From Nocardioides sp. JS614 (GTDB lineage Bacteria; Actinomycetota; Actinomycetes; Propionibacteriales; Nocardioidaceae), in NCBI RefSeq assembly GCF_000015265.1, contig NC_008699.1, forward strand, positions 3,658,001 to 3,722,000: DNA of 64,000 nucleotides, given 5' to 3'. The notes beneath the pieces were generated by a model. It ran no database searches and was not told the origin of the DNA. It saw nothing but the letters and a program-made list of their open reading frames with translations. A program made the position numbers and the translations under genes. Below, piece by piece: positions 17,060 to 23,646 of the stretch; within the stretch, counting starts at the first letter, position 1; every line of letters begins with the position of its first letter.

Positions 17060-17144
17060 TTTCATCGGCCGGCCGACGGAGCTCGTGCCTGGACGATGAA
17101 GCTTCGTCGTCCAGGCACGGGTTTCATCGGCCGGCCGATGAAAC
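17060..17144. repeat. clustered palindromes between ndk and mreB
   Basis: Three linked elements. A 24-bp perfect palindrome occupies 17121-17144, centred on GGCCGGCC with TTTCATC/GATGAAA arms. A half copy of the same sequence lies at 17060-17076. Between them a 34-bp palindrome (17085-17118), centred on AAGCTT, is broken only by one G-T type mismatch pair. The unit looks REP-like, or may be an operator/terminator array for the mre operon. The rest of the gap (16904-17059) shows nothing recognisable. Confidence 0.75.
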
Positions 17145-17176
17145 TGGAGGACCGTCCGCCCGGCCCGGAGCGGCCC

Positions 17177-17204
17177 CAGGTCAGGTCAGGTCAGGTCAGG
17201 TCAG
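17177..17204. repeat. CAGGT pentanucleotide tandem repeat
   Basis: Five exact CAGGT units plus CAG abutting and entering the ndk stop codon (17201-17203). A possible slippage site; its length would alter the sequence immediately after ndk but not the protein. Confidence 0.85.
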
Positions 17205-17608
17205 AGACCCGGGAACCAGATCCCGATCTCGCGCTCGGCCGACTCCGGGGAGTCCGAGCCGTGCACGAGGTTCTCGCGGTTGGACAGCGAGAAGTCGCCC
17301 CGGATGGTCCCGGGGGCGGCCTTGCTGCCGTCCGTGGCACCGTTCAGCAGGCGCACCACGTCGACCGAGTTGTCGCCCTCGAGCACCAGCGCCACGAGCG
17401 GTCCGCCGGTCACGAAGTCGCGCAGCGGCGGGTAGAACTCCTTCGCGACGTGCTCGGCGTAGTGCTGGTCGGCGACCGCGGCGTCGATGGTGCGCTGCTC
17501 CATCGCGACGATGGTCAGGCCCTTCGCCTCGTAGCGCGACAGGATGGCTCCGACCAGCCCGCGGCGGACGGCGTCGGGCTTGAGGAGGACGAGGGTGCGC
17601 AGACTCAT
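17201..17608 (-). CDS. ndk: nucleoside diphosphate kinase
   Basis: Transfers the gamma phosphate between nucleoside triphosphates and diphosphates. The 135 residues match the family. The phospho-histidine His116 lies in NLVHGSDS, and the nucleotide-binding start LVLLKPDAVRRGLVG is conserved. ATG 17608 gives the normal N-terminus; the frame is open a little further upstream. It precedes the mre operon, as in other actinobacteria, and is separated from folC/DUF4233 by the PNPOx-like/MocR pair. Confidence 0.97.
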   Translation of the reverse strand: MSLRTLVLLKPDAVRRGLVGAILSRYEAKGLTIVAMEQRTIDAAVADQHYAEHVAKEFYPPLRDFVTGGPLVALVLEGDNSVDVVRLLNGATDGSKAAPGTIRGDFSLSNRENLVHGSDSPESAEREIGIWFPGL

Positions 17609-17683
17609 GGTCCGCACCCTAGCGAGCGGCGAGGGGGCCGCCACGAGGGCCCTTCGGCGCTCAGCGGCAGGGCTTTGGGCCGC

Positions 17684-18370
17684 TCATCCGCGGGACTCGG
17701 CCGCCCGCTGGATCTCCGCGGGGACCGGGCCGACGGCGTCGGGGTCGGGCACCGGCAGGCCCGCTACCCGGCGGATCGGGACGTGGCCGCCCCAGCCGCC
17801 CGCCGCCACGTCCTCGGGCTCGTCGCCCGGGCCACCGGCGCGGGCCTTCATCGACGCCTCGTGGAGGGGTACGGCGAGCACCGCGGTGGCGGCGAGCTCC
17901 TTGCGGGTCGAGGGTCGCAGGGTCGCCGTACGTCCCGGGACCATGTGGTCGACGACCAGGGCCAGCGCCCGGTCCCGCTCGGCCGGGTCGTCGACCAGCC
18001 GGGCCGGGCCGACCACGACCGCGCTGCGGTAGTTCATCGAGTGGTGGAAGGCCGAGCGGCCGAGCACCAGCCCGTCGAGCTCGGTCAGCGTGACGCAGAC
18101 CGTCGCCCCCGCCGCCGCCCGGGCCCACCCGGCCGCGACGGAGCCGTGCAGGTAGAGGGTGCCGTCGCGGTCCGGACCGTCGAGGTCGACCCCGAACGCG
18201 ACGGGGAGGACCAGCGGGTGGTCACCGACGACCACGCCGAGGTGGGCGACCAGCGCGTCCTCGAGCAACCGGTGCAGCTCGGCCCGGTCGTCGACGGCGC
18301 GGTTGCGGCCGCGGCCGACGGTGGTGCGGGCGGTGGGCGAGAGCGGGGATCGGGGCGTGGAGCTGGTCAC
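17684..18370 (-). CDS. pyridoxamine 5'-phosphate oxidase-related FMN-binding protein
   Basis: A 228-residue protein of the PNPOx-like split-barrel family. Recognisable parts are HRLLEDALVAHLGVVVGDHPLVLPVAFG, GSVAAGW and SAFHHSMNYRSAVVVG, typical of the FMN-binding relatives often seen in actinobacteria. GTG 18370 has an AGGG box; the frame extends further but only in antisense to the MocR gene. It is divergent from a MocR/PdxR-type regulator, which suggests control through vitamin B6 status (inference). The true substrate (PNP/PMP, F420 or haem derivative) cannot be decided. Confidence 0.75.
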   Translation of the reverse strand: MTSSTPRSPLSPTARTTVGRGRNRAVDDRAELHRLLEDALVAHLGVVVGDHPLVLPVAFGVDLDGPDRDGTLYLHGSVAAGWARAAAGATVCVTLTELDGLVLGRSAFHHSMNYRSAVVVGPARLVDDPAERDRALALVVDHMVPGRTATLRPSTRKELAATAVLAVPLHEASMKARAGGPGDEPEDVAAGGWGGHVPIRRVAGLPVPDPDAVGPVPAEIQRAAESRG

Positions 18371-18440
18371 CGCCCTAGGATCGTGGAGAAGTGGCCTGCG
18401 CACACGGGCCAATCCGAGGCGATTCCGACAGGACAATCCG
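18371..18440. promoter_or_regulatory. divergent control region with AATCCG direct repeats
   Basis: A 70-bp gap between the PNPOx-like gene and the MocR gene. CCAATCCG (18409-18416) and CAATCCG (18434-18440) form direct repeats, with GATTCCG (18421-18427) between. MocR regulators commonly bind direct repeats in such divergent spacers, so this is the expected operator zone. The last repeat abuts the MocR ATG. Confidence 0.4.
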
Positions 18441-19766
18441 ATGCCCACCCTGCCGCTCCGGCTGGACCGCGATGCCCCTGGCCCGCTGGGCGTGCAGCTC
18501 TCCGGGCGGATCCGCGACCTGGTCCTGGCCGGCACGCTGGCACGGGGCGACCGGTTGCCGAGCACCCGGGCGCTGGCCGCCGAGCTCGGGGTCAGCCGGG
18601 CGGTGACGGAGCAGGCCTACGAGCAACTGCTGGCCGAGGGCTGGCTGACCGCCCGCCGCGGCGCCGGCACCTTCGTCGCGGCCGACGGGTCCGGGCGCGC
18701 CGGCGTACCGCCCCGCCCGACGCCGGCCCGACCCGGGCAGCTGGTCCGCCTCGACGCCGGGACGCCGTGGATCGACCCGCGGCACGCCGCCGGGTGGCGG
18801 CGCGCCTGGCGGGAGGTGTCGACGGCCCGCCCGCCGCGGGGGTACGACGACCCGCGCGGCCTGCCCGAGCTGCGGGCGGCGCTGGCCGATCGCCTGGCCC
18901 GCACCCGCGGCCTGGTCGTGCACCCGGACGAGGTCGCCGTCGTGAACGGGACCACCGACGGGCTGCGGCACCTGCTGACCGCGTCGCCGCCCGGGCCGGT
19001 GGCTCTGGAGGACCCGGGCTACCGGGCGGCGGTCGAGACCGTGCGCGGCCTGGGGCGCGCGGTGCGGGACCTGCCCGCGCTGGCGCCGGTGACCGACCTG
19101 ACCGGTGTCGCCGCGGCGTACGTCACGCCGGCCCACCAGCACCCGTTGGGCCGGGTGCTGCCGGGACCCGAGCGGGTCGCGCTGCTGGCCGCGGCGGACG
19201 CCGCCGGGACGCTCGTGGTCGAGGACGACTACGACTCCGAGTTCCGCTACGACGTGGCGCCGGTTCCGGCGCTCGCGAGCCTGGACCGGAACCGGGTCGC
19301 CTACCTCGGGACCGCCGCCAAGTCCGTGGCACCGACCCTGCGCCTGGGCTGGCTGGTCGCTCCGCCCGAGCTCGGCGAGCGGGTGCAGGCGCGCCGCGTC
19401 GTCACCCACGAGGGTGCTCCGTGGCCGGTCCAGCGGGCGTACCTCGCGCTCCTGCGCGACGGGTACGTCGACCAGGTCGTGCGCACCGCCCGCCGGGTCT
19501 ACGCCGAGCGGGCGCCGCGGGTCGCGGCCGCGCTCGCGCCGTACGCCGAGCTGGCCGGCCCGCTCGCGGGCATGTACTCGACCTGGCTGCTGCCGGCGGG
19601 CGACGCCGTCCGGGCCCGGGACGCCGCCCGCGGTGCGGGCTTCGAGGTGAACCTGCTCGCGGACTACTGCCGCTCGGCGACGCTCACCGGGCTGGTCGTC
19701 GGGTTCGGCGGGGTCACCGACGAGGAGCTCGACCGGGCCCTGTCCGCCCTGGTCTCAGCCCTCTGA
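18441..19766 (+). CDS. MocR/PdxR-type regulator (GntR wHTH fused to class I aminotransferase fold)
   Basis: A 441-residue transcription factor. Residues 1-80 form a GntR winged helix (GRIRDLVLAGTLARGDRLPSTRALAAELGVSRAV). Residues 105-440 form a PLP-binding aminotransferase-like domain with VVEDDYDSEFRY and the Schiff-base lysine in GTAAKSVAPTLRLGW. Members such as PdxR sense pyridoxal 5'-phosphate. Divergence from a PNPOx-like gene supports a link to B6 metabolism, but the target is inferred. The upstream open frame from 18159 is a shadow of the neighbour. Confidence 0.87.
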   Translation: MPTLPLRLDRDAPGPLGVQLSGRIRDLVLAGTLARGDRLPSTRALAAELGVSRAVTEQAYEQLLAEGWLTARRGAGTFVAADGSGRAGVPPRPTPARPGQLVRLDAGTPWIDPRHAAGWRRAWREVSTARPPRGYDDPRGLPELRAALADRLARTRGLVVHPDEVAVVNGTTDGLRHLLTASPPGPVALEDPGYRAAVETVRGLGRAVRDLPALAPVTDLTGVAAAYVTPAHQHPLGRVLPGPERVALLAAADAAGTLVVEDDYDSEFRYDVAPVPALASLDRNRVAYLGTAAKSVAPTLRLGWLVAPPELGERVQARRVVTHEGAPWPVQRAYLALLRDGYVDQVVRTARRVYAERAPRVAAALAPYAELAGPLAGMYSTWLLPAGDAVRARDAARGAGFEVNLLADYCRSATLTGLVVGFGGVTDEELDRALSALVSAL

Positions 19767-20135
19767 GCCGCCGGCGGCGTAGGCCGCCGCACGCTCCCGC
19801 TCGATCTTGCGGCCGAGGACGTAGGCCGCCCCCCACAGCAGCGCGAAGATCGCGCCGAGGAAGAACATCAGCGGGATCACGAAGCCCAGCCCGATCGCGG
19901 CGCCCTGCACCACCCACCCGAGGCTGTAGGCCCACTCGCCGCGAAGCATCCCGGCCAGCAGCAGGCACGCGACCGCGAGGCCGAGCCCGATCCACAGCGC
20001 GGTCGCGACGTCGATGTCGGCGACCGTGATCATCACCGGCGTGGTGAGGCCGAGGGTGACGGCCTCCAGGGCCAGGATCGCCGCGCACATCCCGCGCCGC
20101 GGCGACCGCTCGGGGACACCGACCGGGCCGCTCAT
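19755..20135 (-). CDS. DUF4233 membrane protein
   Basis: A 126-residue protein with four hydrophobic segments (ILALEAVTLGLTTPVMI, ALWIGLGLAVACLLLAG, GWVVQGAAIGLGFVIPLMF, AIFALLWGAAYVLG) and a charged tail. DUF4233 proteins are regularly found directly after folC in actinobacteria; here the ATG overlaps the folC stop (ATGA). It overlaps the convergent MocR gene by 12 bp. Function unknown. Confidence 0.85.
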   Translation of the reverse strand: MSGPVGVPERSPRRGMCAAILALEAVTLGLTTPVMITVADIDVATALWIGLGLAVACLLLAGMLRGEWAYSLGWVVQGAAIGLGFVIPLMFFLGAIFALLWGAAYVLGRKIERERAAAYAAGGSEG

Positions 20136-21514
20136 CTCTTCCGCTCCGGGCGGACCAGGAGGGAGCGGGCCTCGCCGGCGGTCACCACCGAGCCGGTGAC
20201 CAGCACGGCGCCGGATCCGAGCGGGTCGCCGAACGCCTCGCCTGCCTCGGCCAGCGTGGCCGCCTGCTCGAGCGCGACCGCGACGCTGGGTGCGACCGTG
20301 ACCCGGTCCGGCCCGAACACCTCACGGGCGACCGCCGCGAGCCGCTCGGCGGGCAGCGCCCGGGCGGTGGAGTTCTGGGTGCACACGACGTGGGCGAGGA
20401 CCGGCTCGAACGCGGCGAGCAGGCCCTCGTGGTCCTTGTCCCCCATCACGCCGACCACACCGATGAGCGGGGAGAACGTGAACGAGTCCTGGATCGCCGC
20501 GGCCGTCGCCGCGGCGCCGTGCGGGTTGTGCGCCGCGTCGAGCACGATCGTGGGGCTGCGCCGGACGATCTCGAGCCGCCCGGGCGAGGTCGCCTCCGCG
20601 AACGCGGAGCGCACCAGGTCCTCGTCGAGGGCCTGGCCGTGCTCACCGGCACCCAGGAACGCCTCCACGGCGGCGAGGGCGACCGCGGCGTTCTGCGCCT
20701 GGTGCGCGCCGTGCAGCGGGAGGAAGACGTCGTCGTAGCGGGCGCGGAGGCCCTGGAGCGCGAGCACCTGGCCGCCGACGGCCGGCACCCGCGAGACGAC
20801 GCCGAACTCCACGCCCTCCCGGACCACGCTCGCGCCGACCTCGGCGGCCCGCTCCAGGAGCACCCGCGCGACGTCCGGCGCTTGCTGGGCGAGCACCGCG
20901 ACCGAGCCGGGCTTGATGATGCCGGCCTTCTCGACGGCGATCTCGGCCGGCGTCTCGCCGAGGTACGCCGCATGGTCGACCGCCACGGGGAGCACCACCG
21001 CCACCGTCGCGTCCGCGACGTTCGTCGCGTCCCACGACCCACCCATCCCGACCTCGACCACGGCGACGTCGACGGGCGCGTCCGCGAACGCGGCGTACGC
21101 CATGCCGACCACGGTCTCGAAGAACGACAGTGGGTGGTCCTCGCTCGAGTCCACGAGGTGGGTGTACGGCGCGACGTCGTTGAACGCGCGCACGAACTCC
21201 TCGTCGCTGAGCGGCTCGCCGTCCACCGAGATCCGCTCGGTCATCCGCTCCACGTGCGGGCTGGTGAACCGGCCGGTGCGCAGGTCCAGCGCGCGCAACA
21301 GGGTGTCGATCATCCGCGACGTCGAGGTCTTGCCGTTGGTGCCGGTCAGGTGGATGACTGGATAGCCGGACTGGGGGTCGCCGAGCACCTCGGTGAACGC
21401 GCGGATCCGGTCGAGGGACGGCTCCAGCCTCGTCTCCGGCCAGCGGGACAGCAGGGCGTCCTCCACCTCCTCGAAGGTCTCGGCGAGGCGGGGGCCCGCG
21501 GGAGTGTCGCTCAT
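20132..21514 (-). CDS. folC: dihydrofolate/folylpolyglutamate synthase
   Basis: Adds glutamate to dihydropteroate and to folates. The 460-residue Mur ligase-like protein has the P-loop GTNGKTS (residues 58-64), the VVEVGMGGSWDATN block and the C-terminal domain with ILDAAHNPHG-type sequence (VLDAAHNPHGAAA). It is complete. In many actinobacteria valS lies immediately upstream on the same strand; here an alcohol dehydrogenase is divergent from folC and valS is elsewhere, on the other strand. Confidence 0.95.
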   Translation of the reverse strand: MSDTPAGPRLAETFEEVEDALLSRWPETRLEPSLDRIRAFTEVLGDPQSGYPVIHLTGTNGKTSTSRMIDTLLRALDLRTGRFTSPHVERMTERISVDGEPLSDEEFVRAFNDVAPYTHLVDSSEDHPLSFFETVVGMAYAAFADAPVDVAVVEVGMGGSWDATNVADATVAVVLPVAVDHAAYLGETPAEIAVEKAGIIKPGSVAVLAQQAPDVARVLLERAAEVGASVVREGVEFGVVSRVPAVGGQVLALQGLRARYDDVFLPLHGAHQAQNAAVALAAVEAFLGAGEHGQALDEDLVRSAFAEATSPGRLEIVRRSPTIVLDAAHNPHGAAATAAAIQDSFTFSPLIGVVGVMGDKDHEGLLAAFEPVLAHVVCTQNSTARALPAERLAAVAREVFGPDRVTVAPSVAVALEQAATLAEAGEAFGDPLGSGAVLVTGSVVTAGEARSLLVRPERKR

Positions 21515-21555
21515 GGTGCAACGAGTCTAGGGACCGTCAACCTGCTGACAGAAAG

Positions 21556-21569
21556 TGGAACAGGTTCTA
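21556..21569. promoter_or_regulatory. KstR-like palindrome before the alcohol dehydrogenase
   Basis: TGGAACAGGTTCTA fits the TnnAACnnGTTnnA pattern described for KstR-type TetR regulators of sterol and lipid catabolism. It sits 11 bp before ATG 21581 in the folC-adh divergent gap, where binding would block initiation. No kstR gene is in the window. Confidence 0.35.
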
Positions 21570-21580
21570 GGTTGCTCGTC

Positions 21581-22684
21581 ATGAGAACCACGGTCGCGGT
21601 CGTCGACGGTCCCGGAGCGGAGTTCGTGCTCGAGGAGGTGGAGATCGACGGCCCGCGCGCCGACGAGGTGCTGGTGCGCATCGTGGCCACCGGCCTGTGC
21701 CACACCGACCTCTCGTTGCGCGACACCCTCCCCGCGGAGATGTTCCCCCGGGTCTTCGGCCACGAGGGCGCCGGCGTGGTCGAGGAGGTGGGCGCGGACG
21801 TGACCGGCATCGAGGTCGGCGACCACGTGGTGCTGAGCCTGGCCTCGTGCCGCGGCTGCGCGCGGTGCAGCGACGGGCTGGTCGGCTACTGCGAGCAGAC
21901 GCTGATGCTCAACTACATGGGCTTCCGGGCGGACGGCTCGACGTCGTACTCCCGCGCGGCCGGACCGGTCTACGGCCACTTCTTCGGGCAGTCCTCGTTC
22001 GCGCGGCACGCGGTCGCGCTGGCCAGCAGCGTGGTCGTCGTCGACCAGGACCTCGACCTGACCCGGGCGGCGCCGTACGGCTGCGGGTTCATGGCGGGCT
22101 CCGGCGCGATCCTCAACGTCGCACGGCCGAAGGCGGGCGAGACCGTGGTGGTGTACGGCGTCGGCGCGGTCGGCCTGGCCGCCGTGGCCGCCGCGCGGGC
22201 CAGCGGCGTGGAGACGGTCGTCGCCGTGGACCTGCGGGCGCGCCGGCTCGAGGCCGCCGAGAAGCTCGGCGCGGTCGGCGTGGACTCGGCGGCGCTCGGC
22301 GAGACGTCCGTCGTCGACCGGGTCAAGGAGCTGACCGGCGGCGGCGCGTCGTATGCCATCGAGACGACCGCGGTGCCCGCGGTCCTCAAGGAGGCGGGCC
22401 AGTCCCTGGGCGTGCGCGGCACCCTGGTGGTGCTCGGACTGGACATGAGCCGCCCGGAGTTCCCCGTCGACGCGATCGACCTGCTCCAGAACGGCAAGGT
22501 CGTGCGCGGCTCGGTCGAGGGCGACTCCGACCCGCTGGAGATGGTGCCGCGGATGCTGCGCCTCAACGCCGAGGGGAAGTTCCCCGTGGACGATCTGGTG
22601 ACCACCTATCCGTTCACCGAGATCAACACGGCGATCGCGGACGTCCTGGCGGGGAGGGTCGTCAAGCCGGTCCTGGTGTGGTGA
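21581..22684 (+). CDS. zinc-dependent alcohol dehydrogenase
   Basis: A 367-residue medium-chain dehydrogenase/reductase. Catalytic zinc ligands Cys40, His61 and Glu62 (GLCHTD, GHEGAG), structural-zinc cysteines 90, 93, 96 and 104, and the Rossmann motif GVGAVGLAAVAAA are all present. The sequence style (VLSLASCRGCARCSDGLVGYCE, YGHFFGQSSFARHAV) resembles aryl/benzyl and mycobacterial AdhD-type enzymes, so an aromatic or lipid alcohol is plausible. Its 3' end overlaps the convergent GNAT gene by 23 bp. Confidence 0.88.
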   Translation: MRTTVAVVDGPGAEFVLEEVEIDGPRADEVLVRIVATGLCHTDLSLRDTLPAEMFPRVFGHEGAGVVEEVGADVTGIEVGDHVVLSLASCRGCARCSDGLVGYCEQTLMLNYMGFRADGSTSYSRAAGPVYGHFFGQSSFARHAVALASSVVVVDQDLDLTRAAPYGCGFMAGSGAILNVARPKAGETVVVYGVGAVGLAAVAAARASGVETVVAVDLRARRLEAAEKLGAVGVDSAALGETSVVDRVKELTGGGASYAIETTAVPAVLKEAGQSLGVRGTLVVLGLDMSRPEFPVDAIDLLQNGKVVRGSVEGDSDPLEMVPRMLRLNAEGKFPVDDLVTTYPFTEINTAIADVLAGRVVKPVLVW

Positions 22685-23567
22685 CCACCAGGTTCGCCAT
22701 GTCGACCACGGCCTCGTAGCCCAGCGCCTGGTAGATCCGGTTCGACGTCGGGTTGGCCTGGTCGGTGAACAGGCAGCAGCGCACGCCCTGCTCGACGTAC
22801 TGCCGGGAGACCTCGGCGACCGCGGCACCGGCGTAGCCGCGGCCCCGGTGCGGCGAGGGCGTGTAGACCGGGCCGACCCGGGTGACGCCGTTCGCCGGTG
22901 GGTTCGCGGCGGTGAGGTGCACGACCTCGCCGCGCTCGTCCTCCCAGAGCCAGACCACGCCCTGGTCGATCCGCTCCAGCATGTCGTCGGTCGTGAGGTC
23001 CGGCATCGCGTGGGGCTCGGACCGGCCGGCCTGCTCGGCGGCAGCCACCCCGAACGCCCGGAACCACTCCAGCGCCAGGTCGAGGTCGTCCGAGGTCGCG
23101 AGGCGCAGTCGGCCTGGCGGGCTGGGCGGCACGACGAGCTCACCGAGCTGGAAGAGCCGCAGGTGCTCGTGCACGCGCACCTCTCCGCCGGCCAAGCGCG
23201 CGGCCTCCTCCGCGACCAGCCGTGCGGCCGGCAGCGCCCCGTTCACCCCGGCGAGCGCCTCGCCCCGGTCGCGGACCAGGCGGGCCAGCTGCACCGCGGC
23301 CTCGTCGGGCATCGGCAGCACGTAGACCGGATACGGCGCGAAGGGCGCGGTCCGCATGGCGACGCCGGCCACCGCGCCCGTCTCGTCGCGGACGACCGCC
23401 CACCAGCGGGGGTGCTCACCGTGCGGCACCCCGCGCGCATCGGCCGCGGCGATCCGCGCGGTCACCGTCGCGATCACCGTGCTCAGCACCGGCTCGGCAG
23501 CCAGGTGGTCGCCCGCCGCGTCGAGGAACCCGGCCGCGTCGTCGAGGATCTCGAGGTGGTGTGCCAT
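22662..23567 (-). CDS. GNAT family N-acetyltransferase
   Basis: A 301-residue protein with a C-terminal GNAT domain. Motif A is TPSPHRGRGYAGAAVAEVS, the acetyl-CoA pyrophosphate loop, followed by LFTDQANPTSNRIYQALGYE. The N-terminal half is a degenerate GNAT-like domain without a clear pyrophosphate loop. Substrate unknown. It overlaps the adh 3' end tail to tail and is divergent from valS with a 79-bp gap. Confidence 0.85.
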   Translation of the reverse strand: MAHHLEILDDAAGFLDAAGDHLAAEPVLSTVIATVTARIAAADARGVPHGEHPRWWAVVRDETGAVAGVAMRTAPFAPYPVYVLPMPDEAAVQLARLVRDRGEALAGVNGALPAARLVAEEAARLAGGEVRVHEHLRLFQLGELVVPPSPPGRLRLATSDDLDLALEWFRAFGVAAAEQAGRSEPHAMPDLTTDDMLERIDQGVVWLWEDERGEVVHLTAANPPANGVTRVGPVYTPSPHRGRGYAGAAVAEVSRQYVEQGVRCCLFTDQANPTSNRIYQALGYEAVVDMANLVVTTPGPA

Positions 23568-23646
23568 AGGCGGAAGTCAGCCACCCGGGGGTCCACCGTC
23601 ACAACCGGTTTCCGCGGCACCGCGGCCTGAGCCTAGGATTTCGCCC

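Noticed and set aside
15878..20029. 1383-codon plus-strand open frame across mre, ndk and neighbouring genes
   Set aside because: It is a high-GC shadow: antisense to mreB, ndk and the PNPOx-like gene, and in another frame over the MocR gene. It has no recognisable domain.
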